Assembly: GCA_040222275.1 (NCBI GenBank)
Contig: JAVKDJ010000002.1
Location: 434,001 to 498,000 of the forward strand
Length of the DNA: 64,000 nucleotides
Source of the DNA: CAXBNB01 sp040222275
GTDB taxonomy: Bacteria; Bacteroidota; Bacteroidia; Cytophagales; Cyclobacteriaceae
Direction of reading: 5' to 3'
Shown here: one piece after another, positions 8,827-17,933 of the stretch
Numbering within the stretch: the stretch's first letter is position 1
How the letters are laid out: every line of letters starts with the position of its first letter
Program-made: the position numbers and the translations under genes
Notes under the pieces: model-generated
What the model was told of the DNA's origin: nothing
The model's input: only the letters and a program-made list of their open reading frames with translations
The model's database searches: none

Positions 8827-9891
8827 ATGCATCGCGTTTTTCATTTTTTCAATATCAACAACAGGGTCTATTACCACCTGTTGTTTTGGCTGTGCTACTT
8901 TCTGTACAGGGTAATGCTGTATGGGGACATCAAAAACACCTATGAAAATGTAGCGTATGTACAGGCTTTGGAGCTTATCCTCAAAGTAGTCTGCGTTTAC
9001 TTTATTCTCTATTTTCTCAAACCCAGATATTTTAACCGGCGCAGGTACTTTTTCTTTTCGCTCAGTTTCGTAGTGGTGAGTTGTGTGGCCTCCTATTTTC
9101 AATTACACGTAATATGGCTATGTGTCAACCTCGGCATATTTGCCGACATACCCCGAGAAGCGGTTTTCACTAGATGGAAGTTTTTCAGTGCTATGGGCCA
9201 TCTAAATTGGATAATCGTTGTGGCTTTTATCATTAAAGTGGTGAAGGAGGGGTTTGAAAATGCCCAGGTCAATTCAAAGCTCCTCAAGGAAAAACTGGAA
9301 GCGGAACTACAATTTCTTAAGTCTCAGGTGAACCCTCATTTTTTTTTCAATACACTGAATAACCTTTACGCCCTGACGGTCAAAAAATCAGACAAGGCTC
9401 CTGATGTACTATTGAAATTATCTGAACTCATGTCTTACATGATTTATGATACTGCTCACAAAACCGTCAAACTAGACAAAGAACTGGAGTTTATTGAAAA
9501 TTACGTAGAACTGGAAAAATTGAGATATGGTGAATACCTGGAAGTAGAAATCACCAAACCGGAAAAAACCTTTGATGTAGAAATTCCCCCATTGTTGTTC
9601 CTGCCTTTTATCGAGAATGCCTTCAAACATGGTGTGGCAAAAGGTGGGCAGTCCAATAGGATAATTATTGTATTTGAAATAAAGAACCTGGACCTGAATT
9701 TTACCGTGAGGAACAATATAGCAAAATCCTCGAAGATAGAGGATAGTGGTGGTGGAATAGGCCTTTCCAACATAAAAAGGAGGTTGGAGTTGCTTTTCGC
9801 AGGGCAACACGACTTGAAAATATCCAATGATGGAGAATATTTTAATGCTGACCTCAATATCAGGGGGGTGTTCAGACCATTGGAACCCTAA
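8827..9891 (+). CDS. LytS-type sensor histidine kinase (His_kinase domain)
   Basis: A 354-residue membrane kinase with four hydrophobic segments between about residues 15 and 138, followed by a short coiled linker and the His_kinase domain. The phosphoacceptor is H171 in LKSQVNPHFFFNTLNNL, the signature of the LytS/YehU class. The ATP-binding domain shows LLFLPFIENAFKHGV (N box) and SGGGIGLSNIKRRLELL (G box). I place the start at the ATG at 8827; a GTG nine bases upstream is an alternative. The response regulator follows after 33 bp. The sensed signal is not evident; the transporter genes upstream are possible targets. Confidence 0.93.
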   Translation: MHRVFHFFNINNRVYYHLLFWLCYFLYRVMLYGDIKNTYENVAYVQALELILKVVCVYFILYFLKPRYFNRRRYFFFSLSFVVVSCVASYFQLHVIWLCVNLGIFADIPREAVFTRWKFFSAMGHLNWIIVVAFIIKVVKEGFENAQVNSKLLKEKLEAELQFLKSQVNPHFFFNTLNNLYALTVKKSDKAPDVLLKLSELMSYMIYDTAHKTVKLDKELEFIENYVELEKLRYGEYLEVEITKPEKTFDVEIPPLLFLPFIENAFKHGVAKGGQSNRIIIVFEIKNLDLNFTVRNNIAKSSKIEDSGGGIGLSNIKRRLELLFAGQHDLKISNDGEYFNADLNIRGVFRPLEP

Positions 9892-9924
9892 AGAAAGAAA
9901 CCGTTTGAGAAGTGAATAAAAAAC

Positions 9925-10614
9925 ATGGAAATTAGCTGTATTGCCATAGACGATGAACCGCTGGCCCTGGAGCTACTCGAGGGCTACATATCAAAAACCA
10001 GCCAATTGAAGTTGGTTAAAGGCTTTCGTAACCCGGTGGCGGCTTTCGACTTCCTGATCAATCATCAAATAGACCTTGCCTTTCTCGACATACAAATGCC
10101 AGGATTATCCGGGATCGACCTAGCAACTACGCTCAAGGCTACCAAGGTACCCAGGTTCATTTTTACGACAGCCTATAGGGAGTACGCAGTGGAAAGCTAC
10201 GAGCTGATGGCTATAGATTATTTGGTCAAACCGTTTTCATTTCAGAGGTTTCTTCAATCAGTGGAAAAAGCATCTGCCGCTTTGTGTACGAATCCAATTA
10301 AGGAGTCCACCGGATTCATCAACATCAAATCAGAAGGAAAAACTTTCAGGCTAAATTTTGCCGAAATCGAATACGTAGAGAGCTTTAAGGACTTCATCAA
10401 AATAAATACCACCGACAAGAGCCTTACCTGCTATCAGCACATTTCCAATTTTTCCGAACAGCTACCTGCCGATCATTTCTTGAGGATCCACAGGTCTTTT
10501 ATAGTCAATTTAAACAAGGTAGTTTCATTCAATGCGACATACCTCCAAATCAAGGGCGAGGAGTTACCAATTGGCAGAAGCTACAAGGAGGCCGTATTGG
10601 CGGTACTTTCCTGA
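9925..10614 (+). CDS. LytTR-family response regulator
   Basis: A 229-residue regulator. The receiver domain (1-120) has the acidic pair D9-D10, phosphoacceptor D55 in LAFLDIQMPG, the conserved threonines in RFIFTTAY and lysine in YLVKPFSF. The C-terminal LytTR DNA-binding domain (about 130-229) shows IEYVESFKDFIKI, FLRIHRSFIVNLNKV and LPIGRSYKEAV. It forms a standard pair with the kinase gene upstream. Confidence 0.96.
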   Translation: MEISCIAIDDEPLALELLEGYISKTSQLKLVKGFRNPVAAFDFLINHQIDLAFLDIQMPGLSGIDLATTLKATKVPRFIFTTAYREYAVESYELMAIDYLVKPFSFQRFLQSVEKASAALCTNPIKESTGFINIKSEGKTFRLNFAEIEYVESFKDFIKINTTDKSLTCYQHISNFSEQLPADHFLRIHRSFIVNLNKVVSFNATYLQIKGEELPIGRSYKEAVLAVLS

Positions 10615-10738
10615 TTCATTCCTCTTCTATTCCATGTAATAAACAGGGAAAAAACTACCGTTTGTAGATAGCTGGTATTTTGCGAGTAGTGAATTGAGTT
10701 AAACTTTTTAGTTAAGACACAACTAAAAAAGCAGGACT

Positions 10739-11047
10739 ATGATACTGAATAAAACATTTCGCTACCCCCTCTACCTGGCCATTGTATTTTTCTTTTTCAC
10801 GGGAATCAATTTGGCAAAGGCCCAGCAAAAAGAAGCCGCTCATTATTGGACTATCGAAAACAACATAAAAGACAAATCCTATACGATAGTCAGGTATTAC
10901 AATGATGAAGATCAGGTTGTCTTTGAAAAAGTGCTCAAAAACAAGTTTATCAAATTGAATAAACGGGATGTCCGAAAGCTCAACAAAGGTCTGAATGCAT
11001 ATAATCAGCAGGTGAAGCAAGATGCTTATCTGGCCAAAAGAAAATAG
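10739..11047 (+). CDS. Small secreted protein of unknown function
   Basis: A 102-residue protein with a signal peptide (hydrophobic stretch LYLAIVFFFFTGI, likely cleavage after AKA). The mature part is about 75 residues, basic at its end (DVRKLNKGLNAYNQQ, LAKRK) and contains no recognised motif. It is preceded by a possible poly-purine site and followed by a strong terminator, so it is probably a single-gene unit. Confidence 0.75.
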   Translation: MILNKTFRYPLYLAIVFFFFTGINLAKAQQKEAAHYWTIENNIKDKSYTIVRYYNDEDQVVFEKVLKNKFIKLNKRDVRKLNKGLNAYNQQVKQDAYLAKRK

Positions 11048-11082
11048 GTTTTAATTTATATTGCTTCATAATGAGAGACCTG

Positions 11083-11106
11083 AACCCCGGTAACCCGGGG
11101 TTTTTT
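11083..11106 (+). terminator. Rho-independent terminator
   Basis: An 8-bp perfect stem AACCCCGG / CCGGGGTT around a TAAC loop, followed by a run of T. It ends the small secreted-protein gene and separates it from ferrochelatase. Confidence 0.85.
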
Positions 11107-11153
11107 CTTGACAGCTTTTTTGATTATTCATCGCAAATTTATGTGCTACGCTG

Positions 11154-11161
11154 TACTTTTG
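11154..11161 (+). promoter_or_regulatory. -7 element before ferrochelatase
   Basis: TACTTTTG matches TAnnTTTG and sits 18 bp before the ATG at 11180, implying a very short leader. A clear TTTG -33 element is not seen at the normal distance. The position argues against any start upstream of 11180. Confidence 0.45.
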
Positions 11162-11179
11162 GCGCTTCAAAGTACAATT

Positions 11180-12199
11180 ATGCCACGTCCCAAAAAAGGA
11201 ATATTTCTGGTCAACCTTGGAACCCCGGATGACCCATCAACAAATTCAGTAAGAAAATACCTCAGGCAATTTTTAATGGATGGCCGGGTAATCGATATAC
11301 CGTACCTCAACCGATGGATGCTGATCAACCTGATCATTGCCCCCATAAGAGGCCCCAAATCAGCTAAAGAATACCAAAGGCTCTGGGACGAGAGGGGCTC
11401 ACCCCTCAAATACTATGGGGAAGATTTGGTAAGGCTCGTACAGGATGAGTTGGGTGACGAATATGTAGTGGAACTGGGTATGAGATATCAAAACCCTTCC
11501 CTGGAAAAAGGGCTTAATGCTTTCAAAAAGAAAAACGTAGAGAGTATTTTGACTATTCCCCTTTTTCCCCAATATGCCTCAGCCAGCACAGGCTCGGTGA
11601 TCGAAGAAGTGAATAGAATTGTGAGCCAATGGCAGGTCATTCCCGAATTGAATTATGTGAACAATTTCTTCGATCACGATTTGTTTTTGAAAACAATAGA
11701 AGAAAGGGCCCAGGTATTCATGAAGGAAAAGGAATACGACCATTTTGTATTCAGCTATCATGGCCTGCCTGAAAGGCAAATCATCAAGGCGGAAATCAAA
11801 GCGTGCAAACTTGGAGACTGCTGCTTCAATTATGGCCCCCACAACAAATATTGCTATCGCGCACAGTGTTTTGAAACTTCCAAACTACTGGCCGAAAGGC
11901 TGAATATTCCCAAAGAGAAATATACAGTCTCTTTTCAATCGAGGCTTGGAAAGACACCCTGGATCAAACCATATACAGACTTTCTGATAGACGACCTTGC
12001 CAAAGAAGGAAAGAAAAACGTGTTGGCTTTTTCACCTGCATTTATTTCGGATTGCCTGGAAACTACCGTGGAAGTGGGGGAAACCTACCGCGACCAGTTT
12101 GTCGAAGCTGGCGGTGAATCGTGGGATTTGGTGGAAAGCCTCAATACACACCCGACTTGGGTGAAATGTATTGTTGATATGGTGAAAAAGAAAGTTTGA
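11180..12199 (+). CDS. hemH: Ferrochelatase
   Basis: A 339-residue enzyme that inserts iron into protoporphyrin IX. The ATG at 11180 gives MPRPKKGIFLVNLGTPDDP, the normal family start; a longer frame beginning with TTG at 11108 is unlikely because the -7 element lies inside it. The metal-site histidine is H194 in FVFSYHGLPERQ, and the conserved C-terminal FSPAFISDCLETTVEVGETY provides the second active-site region. A cluster of cysteines (CKLGDCCFNYGPHNKYCYRAQC) occurs in the middle, a pattern also seen in other bacterial ferrochelatases. It converges on the cysteine desulfurase gene with only three bases between. Confidence 0.96.
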   Translation: MPRPKKGIFLVNLGTPDDPSTNSVRKYLRQFLMDGRVIDIPYLNRWMLINLIIAPIRGPKSAKEYQRLWDERGSPLKYYGEDLVRLVQDELGDEYVVELGMRYQNPSLEKGLNAFKKKNVESILTIPLFPQYASASTGSVIEEVNRIVSQWQVIPELNYVNNFFDHDLFLKTIEERAQVFMKEKEYDHFVFSYHGLPERQIIKAEIKACKLGDCCFNYGPHNKYCYRAQCFETSKLLAERLNIPKEKYTVSFQSRLGKTPWIKPYTDFLIDDLAKEGKKNVLAFSPAFISDCLETTVEVGETYRDQFVEAGGESWDLVESLNTHPTWVKCIVDMVKKKV

Positions 12200-12202
12200 G
12201 CC

Positions 12203-13351
12203 TCATGACAGCACAGTTCCCTTGTTGACGATTTCCACCAGGGAATCCACCGCATAATCCACTTCCTGAGTGGTGGTAAGTTTGCTGAATGAAAACCTTA
12301 TGGCACCACGGTTGGGGTCTGCCCCAATGGCCGTCAGAACATGCGAGCCTATGTTGCTGCCGCTGGCACAGGCACTTCCCCCGGATACGGATATTTTTTT
12401 GATGTCAAGGCTAAACAACAGCATATCATTATCATCAGATGCCGGCAGGCCAACATTCAGCACGGTGTACAGGCTCTTGTCCATACTTTCGGACAGGCCA
12501 TTGAACGAAAGGCGAGGCACACGTTCTTTTAGTGAGTCCATCATGCGAAGCTTGAGCCCTTCTATATGTTTCCTATCCTTGTCCATATCCCTGTAGGCTA
12601 TTTCCAGGGCCTTGGCCAGGCCTACAATACCGGCTACATTTTCTGTGCCCCCACGCATATTCCGTTCCTGTGCGCCACCATGGATAAGCGGGGCTATTTT
12701 ATTTCTATGGTTGATGTATAAAAAACCAGTACCCTTTGGGCCATGAAATTTATGGGCAGCCCCAACTATAAAATCCTGTAAGTCGCTGCTCAGGTCATGA
12801 ATATAGTGGCCCATGGCCTGAACGGTATCGCTATGAAAAATGGCTGAATGGTCCCGGCATAGGCGACCAATGGACTCAATATCGTTGAGGTTGCCAATTT
12901 CGTTATTGGCATGCATCAGGCTCACAAGCGAATTGGGGTATTTGCCCAGCAATTTTTCCAGATGTCCCATATCAACCTCGCCCTTTTCATCCACGTCCAC
13001 ATAGCTCACTTCCACAGCTCCCCTCTTTTCCAGGGCCTCCAATGTATGCAGCACTGCATGGTGCTCAATTCGTGAGGTGATCGCATGTTTGATCCCCAGC
13101 GTCTCTATAGAAGAACAAATGGCGGTGTTGTCGGCCTCTGTGCCCCCGGAAGTAAAGAATATCTCCGAGGGGGACGTGTTCAACAGGCTGGCAATAGTTT
13201 TTCTTGATTTCTCGATAGCAGACCTCATTTCCCGGCCATGCGAATGAATAGAAGATGGATTGCCCACGTGCTCGAGAAAATAGGGAACCATGGCTTCCCA
13301 TACTTCCTTGTCTATAGGCGTTGAAGCTGCATTGTCAAGATATACGCGCAT
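12203..13351 (-). CDS. Cysteine desulfurase (NifS/IscS family)
   Basis: A 382-residue PLP enzyme that moves sulfur from cysteine to acceptors for Fe-S cluster and thio-cofactor assembly. The ATG at 13351 gives MRVYLDNAASTPIDKEVWEAM; a TTG three codons earlier is less likely. The cofactor lysine is K201 in GAAHKFHGPKGTG, the PLP-stacking histidine lies in RIEHHAV, and the persulfide cysteine is C328 in SVSGGSACASGSN. The ACASGS loop resembles group I (IscS/NifS) members. No scaffold (IscU/SufU) gene lies next to it, but an nfu gene is about 5 kb away. Confidence 0.94.
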   Translation of the reverse strand: MRVYLDNAASTPIDKEVWEAMVPYFLEHVGNPSSIHSHGREMRSAIEKSRKTIASLLNTSPSEIFFTSGGTEADNTAICSSIETLGIKHAITSRIEHHAVLHTLEALEKRGAVEVSYVDVDEKGEVDMGHLEKLLGKYPNSLVSLMHANNEIGNLNDIESIGRLCRDHSAIFHSDTVQAMGHYIHDLSSDLQDFIVGAAHKFHGPKGTGFLYINHRNKIAPLIHGGAQERNMRGGTENVAGIVGLAKALEIAYRDMDKDRKHIEGLKLRMMDSLKERVPRLSFNGLSESMDKSLYTVLNVGLPASDDNDMLLFSLDIKKISVSGGSACASGSNIGSHVLTAIGADPNRGAIRFSFSKLTTTQEVDYAVDSLVEIVNKGTVLS

Positions 13352-13422
13352 AAGGATCAATTTGAAAGCTCAAAATTGATCGAAATAAAAGGTATTTGCA
13401 ATGATTGGGGTCTATAAAGAAC

Positions 13423-13614
13423 TTAACCCGCCTGTACGCTGAAATTTTGGTTCAAGATAGACAAATACAAATGGCTAAATTTTTCATAACACCATTGCCT
13501 GAGGTGTTCTAGTTCCTGGTTGGCCAGTTTCTTGATTGCTTTTTTCAATTCTTTTTCAAATAGCTTCCCGTCAAAACTTACTTTTGACAAGATTGTCTTA
13601 CAATATTCAAGCAT
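13423..13614 (-). CDS. Small protein of unknown function
   Basis: A 63-residue soluble protein, predicted mostly helical, starting MLEYCKTILSKVSFDGKLF with a basic central helix (EKELKKAIKKLANQELEHL) followed by RQWCYEKF. I recall short proteins with this start in other Bacteroidota, which supports a real gene, but no function can be given. It stands alone between the desulfurase and the batD promoter. Confidence 0.65.
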   Translation of the reverse strand: MLEYCKTILSKVSFDGKLFEKELKKAIKKLANQELEHLRQWCYEKFSHLYLSILNQNFSVQAG

Positions 13615-13680
13615 GAAAAGTGATTTTGAATTTGGTTTAACATGAATTTGTTAGTAACGAAACTTACGTTAATCAGACTT

Positions 13681-13714
13681 GTTGTGTTAAATTAACTATA
13701 ATCTCCTAATTTTG
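13681..13714 (+). promoter_or_regulatory. Putative promoter of batD
   Basis: TAATTTTG (about 13706-13714) fits the -7 element and a TTG about 22 bp upstream can serve as -33. The ATG follows at 13739. Confidence 0.4.
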
Positions 13715-13738
13715 CAATTAATTAGCCAAAACAAGCGT

Positions 13739-15178
13739 ATGCCTTTAAACAGATATTTCATAATTTTTGTTTTATTATTTGGGATATTTAATTGCCAGGC
13801 TCAACAACTCAAGGTGGAGCTTGGAAAAGGGGAGATAGCGTTAAACGAACCTTTTACCATCACTTTTACGGTAGAAAACGCCAATTTGAAGGATTACAGC
13901 GGTTTTCCCGAAATTGATGGTTTTGTAAAAAGAGGCACTTCCTCCTCATCTTCTACAAATTTTATCAACGGCAAAAGAAGTTATTCTCAAAGTATTACCC
14001 AAAACTATATAGCCAGGGCCGAAGGGGTTTATGAATTGAAATCATTTTCAATTAAGGTCAACGGTCAGTTGGTAAAAATTAATGGAAAGAAAATTAAAGT
14101 TGGCCCGGCCAAGCAACGGCGCAGGTCTTATGATCCGTTTGGAAGTGATCCATTCGAAGACTTTTTTGGACGCAACAATTCGCCCCAGGAGTTCGTGGAT
14201 GTGGAGGCAGATGCGTTTCTGGCACTAACAACCGATAAATCCTCTGTTTACCTGGGGGAGGGTTTTACAGTGACCATAGCTTTTTACGTATCAGCCAAAA
14301 ACAGGGCAGAATTAAGTTTTCACGAACTGGGCACACAACTTCCTGAAATCATAAAGGAAATAAAGCCTTCAAACTGTTGGGAGGAAAATTTTGAAATTGG
14401 GAACATAACCGGTGAACCTGTTGAAATCAACGGCCAACGGTATAGTCAGTTTAAAATTTATCAGGCTACCTACTACGCCCTCAATACGGAGACTATTAAT
14501 TTTCCCGCCGTTGACCTGGAAATGATCAAGTACAAAGTGGCCAAAAATCCTACTTTTTTTGGGCGTAACAGACAGGAAAACATTGAGAAATTTACCTCTA
14601 AACCCAAAACGGTAACCATCAAAGAGTTGCCGCCACACCCACTGAAAGAACGTGTGTCGGTTGGTAACTATAAGCTGAAGGAAAGTGTGTCAAGTGACGA
14701 ACTCCAAACCGGGGAAAGCTTCAACTACTCATTTAACATTACCGGCGAAGGAAATATTTCAGCCATCCATGAACCAGCCTTCCCTTCTGACGACAATTTC
14801 GATTTTTATCCACCAAATGTGCGCCAGGACATCAACAAAGGAAATGGAAAAGTAAGGGGAGTCAAGTCCTTTGGTTTTTATGGCATACCCAACGAGCCGG
14901 GTATGTTCAATATGGGCGACTATTTTTCCTGGGTATATTTCAATACCGCCAAAGAAGAGTACGATACCTTGAAATCTGAATTGGTGCTTGTGGTATCCGG
15001 CGAAAGCAAAAAAAACGAATCTATTTCTTCTACGGATATGGGGTCTTTCTACGACACCATAGAGTTGAAAAACAACAACTTGTTTGCCCTCAATGAAAGC
15101 GATTTTTACAAGACTCTTGCCAACATTGGTATTGTTCTGATGTTGGCCCTGGCAGCATTTGTCATATTCAGGAAATAG
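13739..15178 (+). CDS. BatD-like protein
   Basis: A 479-residue exported membrane protein of the BatD family. It has a signal peptide (MPLNRYFIIFVLLFGIFNCQAQ), several Ig-like beta domains with the typical opening VELGKGEIALNEPFTITFTVEN, a serine-rich loop, a linker with YDPFGSDPFEDFFG, and a C-terminal membrane helix (IGIVLMLALAAFVIF) with a short tail. BatD is normally encoded with BatA, BatB, BatC and BatE (aerotolerance genes with vWA and TPR domains). None of these is adjacent here, so this is a stand-alone copy. It could be the sole BatD or an extra paralogue. The ATG was preferred to an upstream TTG because it starts the signal peptide cleanly. Confidence 0.85.
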   Translation: MPLNRYFIIFVLLFGIFNCQAQQLKVELGKGEIALNEPFTITFTVENANLKDYSGFPEIDGFVKRGTSSSSSTNFINGKRSYSQSITQNYIARAEGVYELKSFSIKVNGQLVKINGKKIKVGPAKQRRRSYDPFGSDPFEDFFGRNNSPQEFVDVEADAFLALTTDKSSVYLGEGFTVTIAFYVSAKNRAELSFHELGTQLPEIIKEIKPSNCWEENFEIGNITGEPVEINGQRYSQFKIYQATYYALNTETINFPAVDLEMIKYKVAKNPTFFGRNRQENIEKFTSKPKTVTIKELPPHPLKERVSVGNYKLKESVSSDELQTGESFNYSFNITGEGNISAIHEPAFPSDDNFDFYPPNVRQDINKGNGKVRGVKSFGFYGIPNEPGMFNMGDYFSWVYFNTAKEEYDTLKSELVLVVSGESKKNESISSTDMGSFYDTIELKNNNLFALNESDFYKTLANIGIVLMLALAAFVIFRK

Positions 15179-15267
15179 CCGAAAAGCTGTTTTTTCCTTC
15201 TGATTTCCACAAAATTGCCATTGATTGTATAATCTTGCATTTTTAATTTTTACTATCTACCTGTCTT

Positions 15268-16341
15268 ATGGGAAATTCCTTTGGAAATCTGTTTAAAATC
15301 ACAACATTCGGAGAGTCGCATGGAAAAGCAATCGGTGTGACCATAGACGGCTGCCCTCCGGGTATTGCCATAGATGAGGCATTTATCCAAAGTGAGTTGG
15401 AAAGGCGCAAACCCGGCCAGTCTAAAATTACCACCCAAAGAAAAGAGCCTGATACATTCGAGATACTTTCCGGGATTTTTGAAGGAAAATCTACAGGTAC
15501 CCCAATTGCGATGGTTATCCGCAACAAAGACCAAAAAAGCAAGGACTATTCCCATATTGCAGATTCGTTTCGTCCGTCCCATGCCGATTTTACTTATGAT
15601 GCCAAATATGGCAACCGCGATTATCGTGGAGGCGGTAGAAGTTCCGCTCGCGAAACAGCAGCCCGTGTAGCTGCCGGGGCAGTGGCGAAGTTGATACTCA
15701 AAGAAATTGGCGTAGATATCACTGCTTATGTATCGGGAGTTGGCCAACTCTCGCTGGACAAACCATATACAGCATTGGACTTGTCCCAAACTGAAAACAA
15801 CATAGTGAGGTGTCCTGATCAGGAACAGGCCGATGCAATGATCCAGCTGATAGATGATACCAGAAAACAGGGTGACACCATTGGAGGTGTTGTGTCGTGT
15901 GTAATCAAAGGCACACCGGTGGGACTGGGAGAGCCGGTTTTTGACAAGCTGCATGCTGTATTAGGTGCCGCCATGCTGGGCATCAATGCTGTAAAAGGAT
16001 TCGAATATGGCAGTGGCTTTGAAGGTACCAAACTGAAAGGCTCGGAACACAACGATGAATTTGTGAACGAAGGGGGTACCATCAAGACTACAACGAACCA
16101 CTCGGGTGGTATTCAGGGCGGTATCTCAAACGGCGAAGACATTTATTTCAATGTGGCTTTTAAGCCAGTAGCCACCATCATGACCGATCAGGAAAGTGTG
16201 GACAAGCATGGCAATGAGGTGACCGTTAAAGGCAAGGGGAGGCATGACCCCTGTGTGGTGCCCCGTGCGGTACCTATTGTGGAGGCCATGGCCGCACTGG
16301 TGATAGCCGATTTTTACCTGATCAACAAGATGTATTCCTGA
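15268..16341 (+). CDS. aroC: Chorismate synthase
   Basis: A 357-residue enzyme that makes chorismate from EPSP, last step of the shikimate pathway, needing reduced FMN. Signatures seen: GESHGKAIGVTIDGCPPG (signature 1), the middle RPSHADFTYDAKYGNRDYRG with conserved SSARETAARVAAGAVA (signature 2), and RHDPCVVPRAVPIVEAMAA near the C-terminus (signature 3). Length matches the family. No other aro genes are next to it. Confidence 0.98.
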   Translation: MGNSFGNLFKITTFGESHGKAIGVTIDGCPPGIAIDEAFIQSELERRKPGQSKITTQRKEPDTFEILSGIFEGKSTGTPIAMVIRNKDQKSKDYSHIADSFRPSHADFTYDAKYGNRDYRGGGRSSARETAARVAAGAVAKLILKEIGVDITAYVSGVGQLSLDKPYTALDLSQTENNIVRCPDQEQADAMIQLIDDTRKQGDTIGGVVSCVIKGTPVGLGEPVFDKLHAVLGAAMLGINAVKGFEYGSGFEGTKLKGSEHNDEFVNEGGTIKTTTNHSGGIQGGISNGEDIYFNVAFKPVATIMTDQESVDKHGNEVTVKGKGRHDPCVVPRAVPIVEAMAALVIADFYLINKMYS

Positions 16342-16424
16342 TATATCCTTAACTATCCACTATAACGGCAAAGTCTTCTCTCAGAAAATAATGATATTAG
16401 TGGGCAATAACTAAAACCCAATTC

Positions 16425-17831
16425 ATGAAAAACCTGCCACTACACGTCAAAATAATTATCGGACTAATCCTTGGAGTAAGTTGGGCGTTTCTGTCCAGTT
16501 TCATGGGGTGGAATGCTTTTACAATCAACTGGATCGATCCTTTTGGAGCCATTTTCATCAGGTTGCTTAAGTTTATTGCGGTTCCGTTGGTGCTGTTTTC
16601 CATCATTGGTGGTATTTCGGGACTTACCGATGTTTCTAAGCTGGGGCGAATGGGCGGGAAAACCCTCGGTCTGTATCTGGTTACCACGATAGTAGCCGTT
16701 ATGGTAGGTCTCTTGTTCGTCAATGTCGCCAAACCCGGTCTATCGCTCGATGATGATCAGCGTATAAAAAACCGGTTGGTTTTTGAGAAATGGGCTGGTG
16801 AAAACGATGTGGATATCCCCGATGGGAAAAATTTTCTATCCAACCCTCAATACCGCGAACAAGCCAGCAGGCTGGAAATTGACAACCTTTCTGAGGAGGA
16901 CAAGGAAAGTGTGGCCAAAAAGATGCAGGACGCCAGTTCTACCAAAGAAGCCCCACCATTGCAATTTATTGTGGAGATGATCCCTGAAAATGTGATCTTT
17001 TCCATCTCCAACAACCAATTGATGCTTCAGGTAATATTTTTTGCCATATTTTTTGGTATTACCCTGGTGTTGTTACCTGCTGATACCGTGGCACCAGTTA
17101 CAAATTTTATCCATGCGATCAATCAGGTGTTTTTAAAGATGGTTGATCTGGTGATGAAGGCATCTCCTTTTTTCGTTTTTGCATTATTGGCCGGTGTAAT
17201 AGCCAAAATGGCCAACACACCTTCTGAGGTATTCGAGATTTTCCTTGGTTTGGGCTCCTATTCTATTACTTTGGCCCTTGGCTTGTTTTTTATGGTTTTT
17301 GTGTTTTACCCATTGGTCATTCGGATTTTCGTAAGAAAATTGAGCTACAAGGAATTCTTCAAAAACATTAGCCCGGCCCAGTTTCTGGCATTCTCTACCA
17401 GCTCTAGCGCTGCTACCCTTCCCGTTACGATGGAATGTATAGAGGACAACATGGGGGTATCAAAAAATGTCTCCAGTTTCGTGTTGCCTATTGGCGCCAC
17501 GGTGAATATGGACGGTACCAGCTTGTACCAGGCCGTAGCTGTAGTATTTCTGGCCCAGTTGCACATGGTTGACCTGAATTTTGCCCAGCAAATGACAATA
17601 GTGCTAACTGCCACACTGGCATCCATTGGAGCGGCAGCTACACCTAGTGCCGGCCTGGTTATGATGATCATCGTGTTGCAATCCGTAGGCCTCAACCCGG
17701 CATGGGTGGCGATCATCTTCCCCGTGGATCGAATATTGGATATGTGCCGTACTGTGGTGAACATAACAGGTGATGCTACTGTGTCCACTATTATAGCCAA
17801 ATCTGAAGGAGAACTATCGAAATACAATTGA
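16425..17831 (+). CDS. Dicarboxylate/amino acid:cation symporter (DAACS family)
   Basis: A 468-residue inner-membrane transporter of the glutamate/dicarboxylate family. Typical marks are FIRLLKFIAVPLVLFSIIGGISGL in helix 2, the serine-rich hairpin FLAFSTSSSAATLPVTME, the substrate/sodium motif GATVNMDGTSLYQA, and the late ASIGAAATPSAG and DRILDMCRTVVNITGD. A soluble insertion (about residues 115-175) containing GENDVDIPDGKNF lies in the loop before transmembrane helix 4. Substrate could be glutamate, aspartate or C4-dicarboxylates. Confidence 0.95.
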   Translation: MKNLPLHVKIIIGLILGVSWAFLSSFMGWNAFTINWIDPFGAIFIRLLKFIAVPLVLFSIIGGISGLTDVSKLGRMGGKTLGLYLVTTIVAVMVGLLFVNVAKPGLSLDDDQRIKNRLVFEKWAGENDVDIPDGKNFLSNPQYREQASRLEIDNLSEEDKESVAKKMQDASSTKEAPPLQFIVEMIPENVIFSISNNQLMLQVIFFAIFFGITLVLLPADTVAPVTNFIHAINQVFLKMVDLVMKASPFFVFALLAGVIAKMANTPSEVFEIFLGLGSYSITLALGLFFMVFVFYPLVIRIFVRKLSYKEFFKNISPAQFLAFSTSSSAATLPVTMECIEDNMGVSKNVSSFVLPIGATVNMDGTSLYQAVAVVFLAQLHMVDLNFAQQMTIVLTATLASIGAAATPSAGLVMMIIVLQSVGLNPAWVAIIFPVDRILDMCRTVVNITGDATVSTIIAKSEGELSKYN

Positions 17832-17901
17832 TCGAAGGTTATTTCATTTGTACCTCAACAAATGCCTTCCTTATGGGAACACGGAGTTAGGGAATCCGTA
17901 T

Positions 17902-17909
17902 TACCTTTG
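17902..17909 (+). promoter_or_regulatory. -7 element before nfu
   Basis: TACCTTTG matches TAnnTTTG, 24 bp ahead of the nfu ATG. No convincing -33 TTTG is seen. Confidence 0.35.
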
Positions 17910-17933
17910 CAGAACATTAACAATAAATAGCGC

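Noticed and set aside
15253..15954. Long open frame (233 codons) on the minus strand inside chorismate synthase
   Set aside because: It is fully antisense to a secure aroC gene; protein composition is not plausible and no family signal appears.
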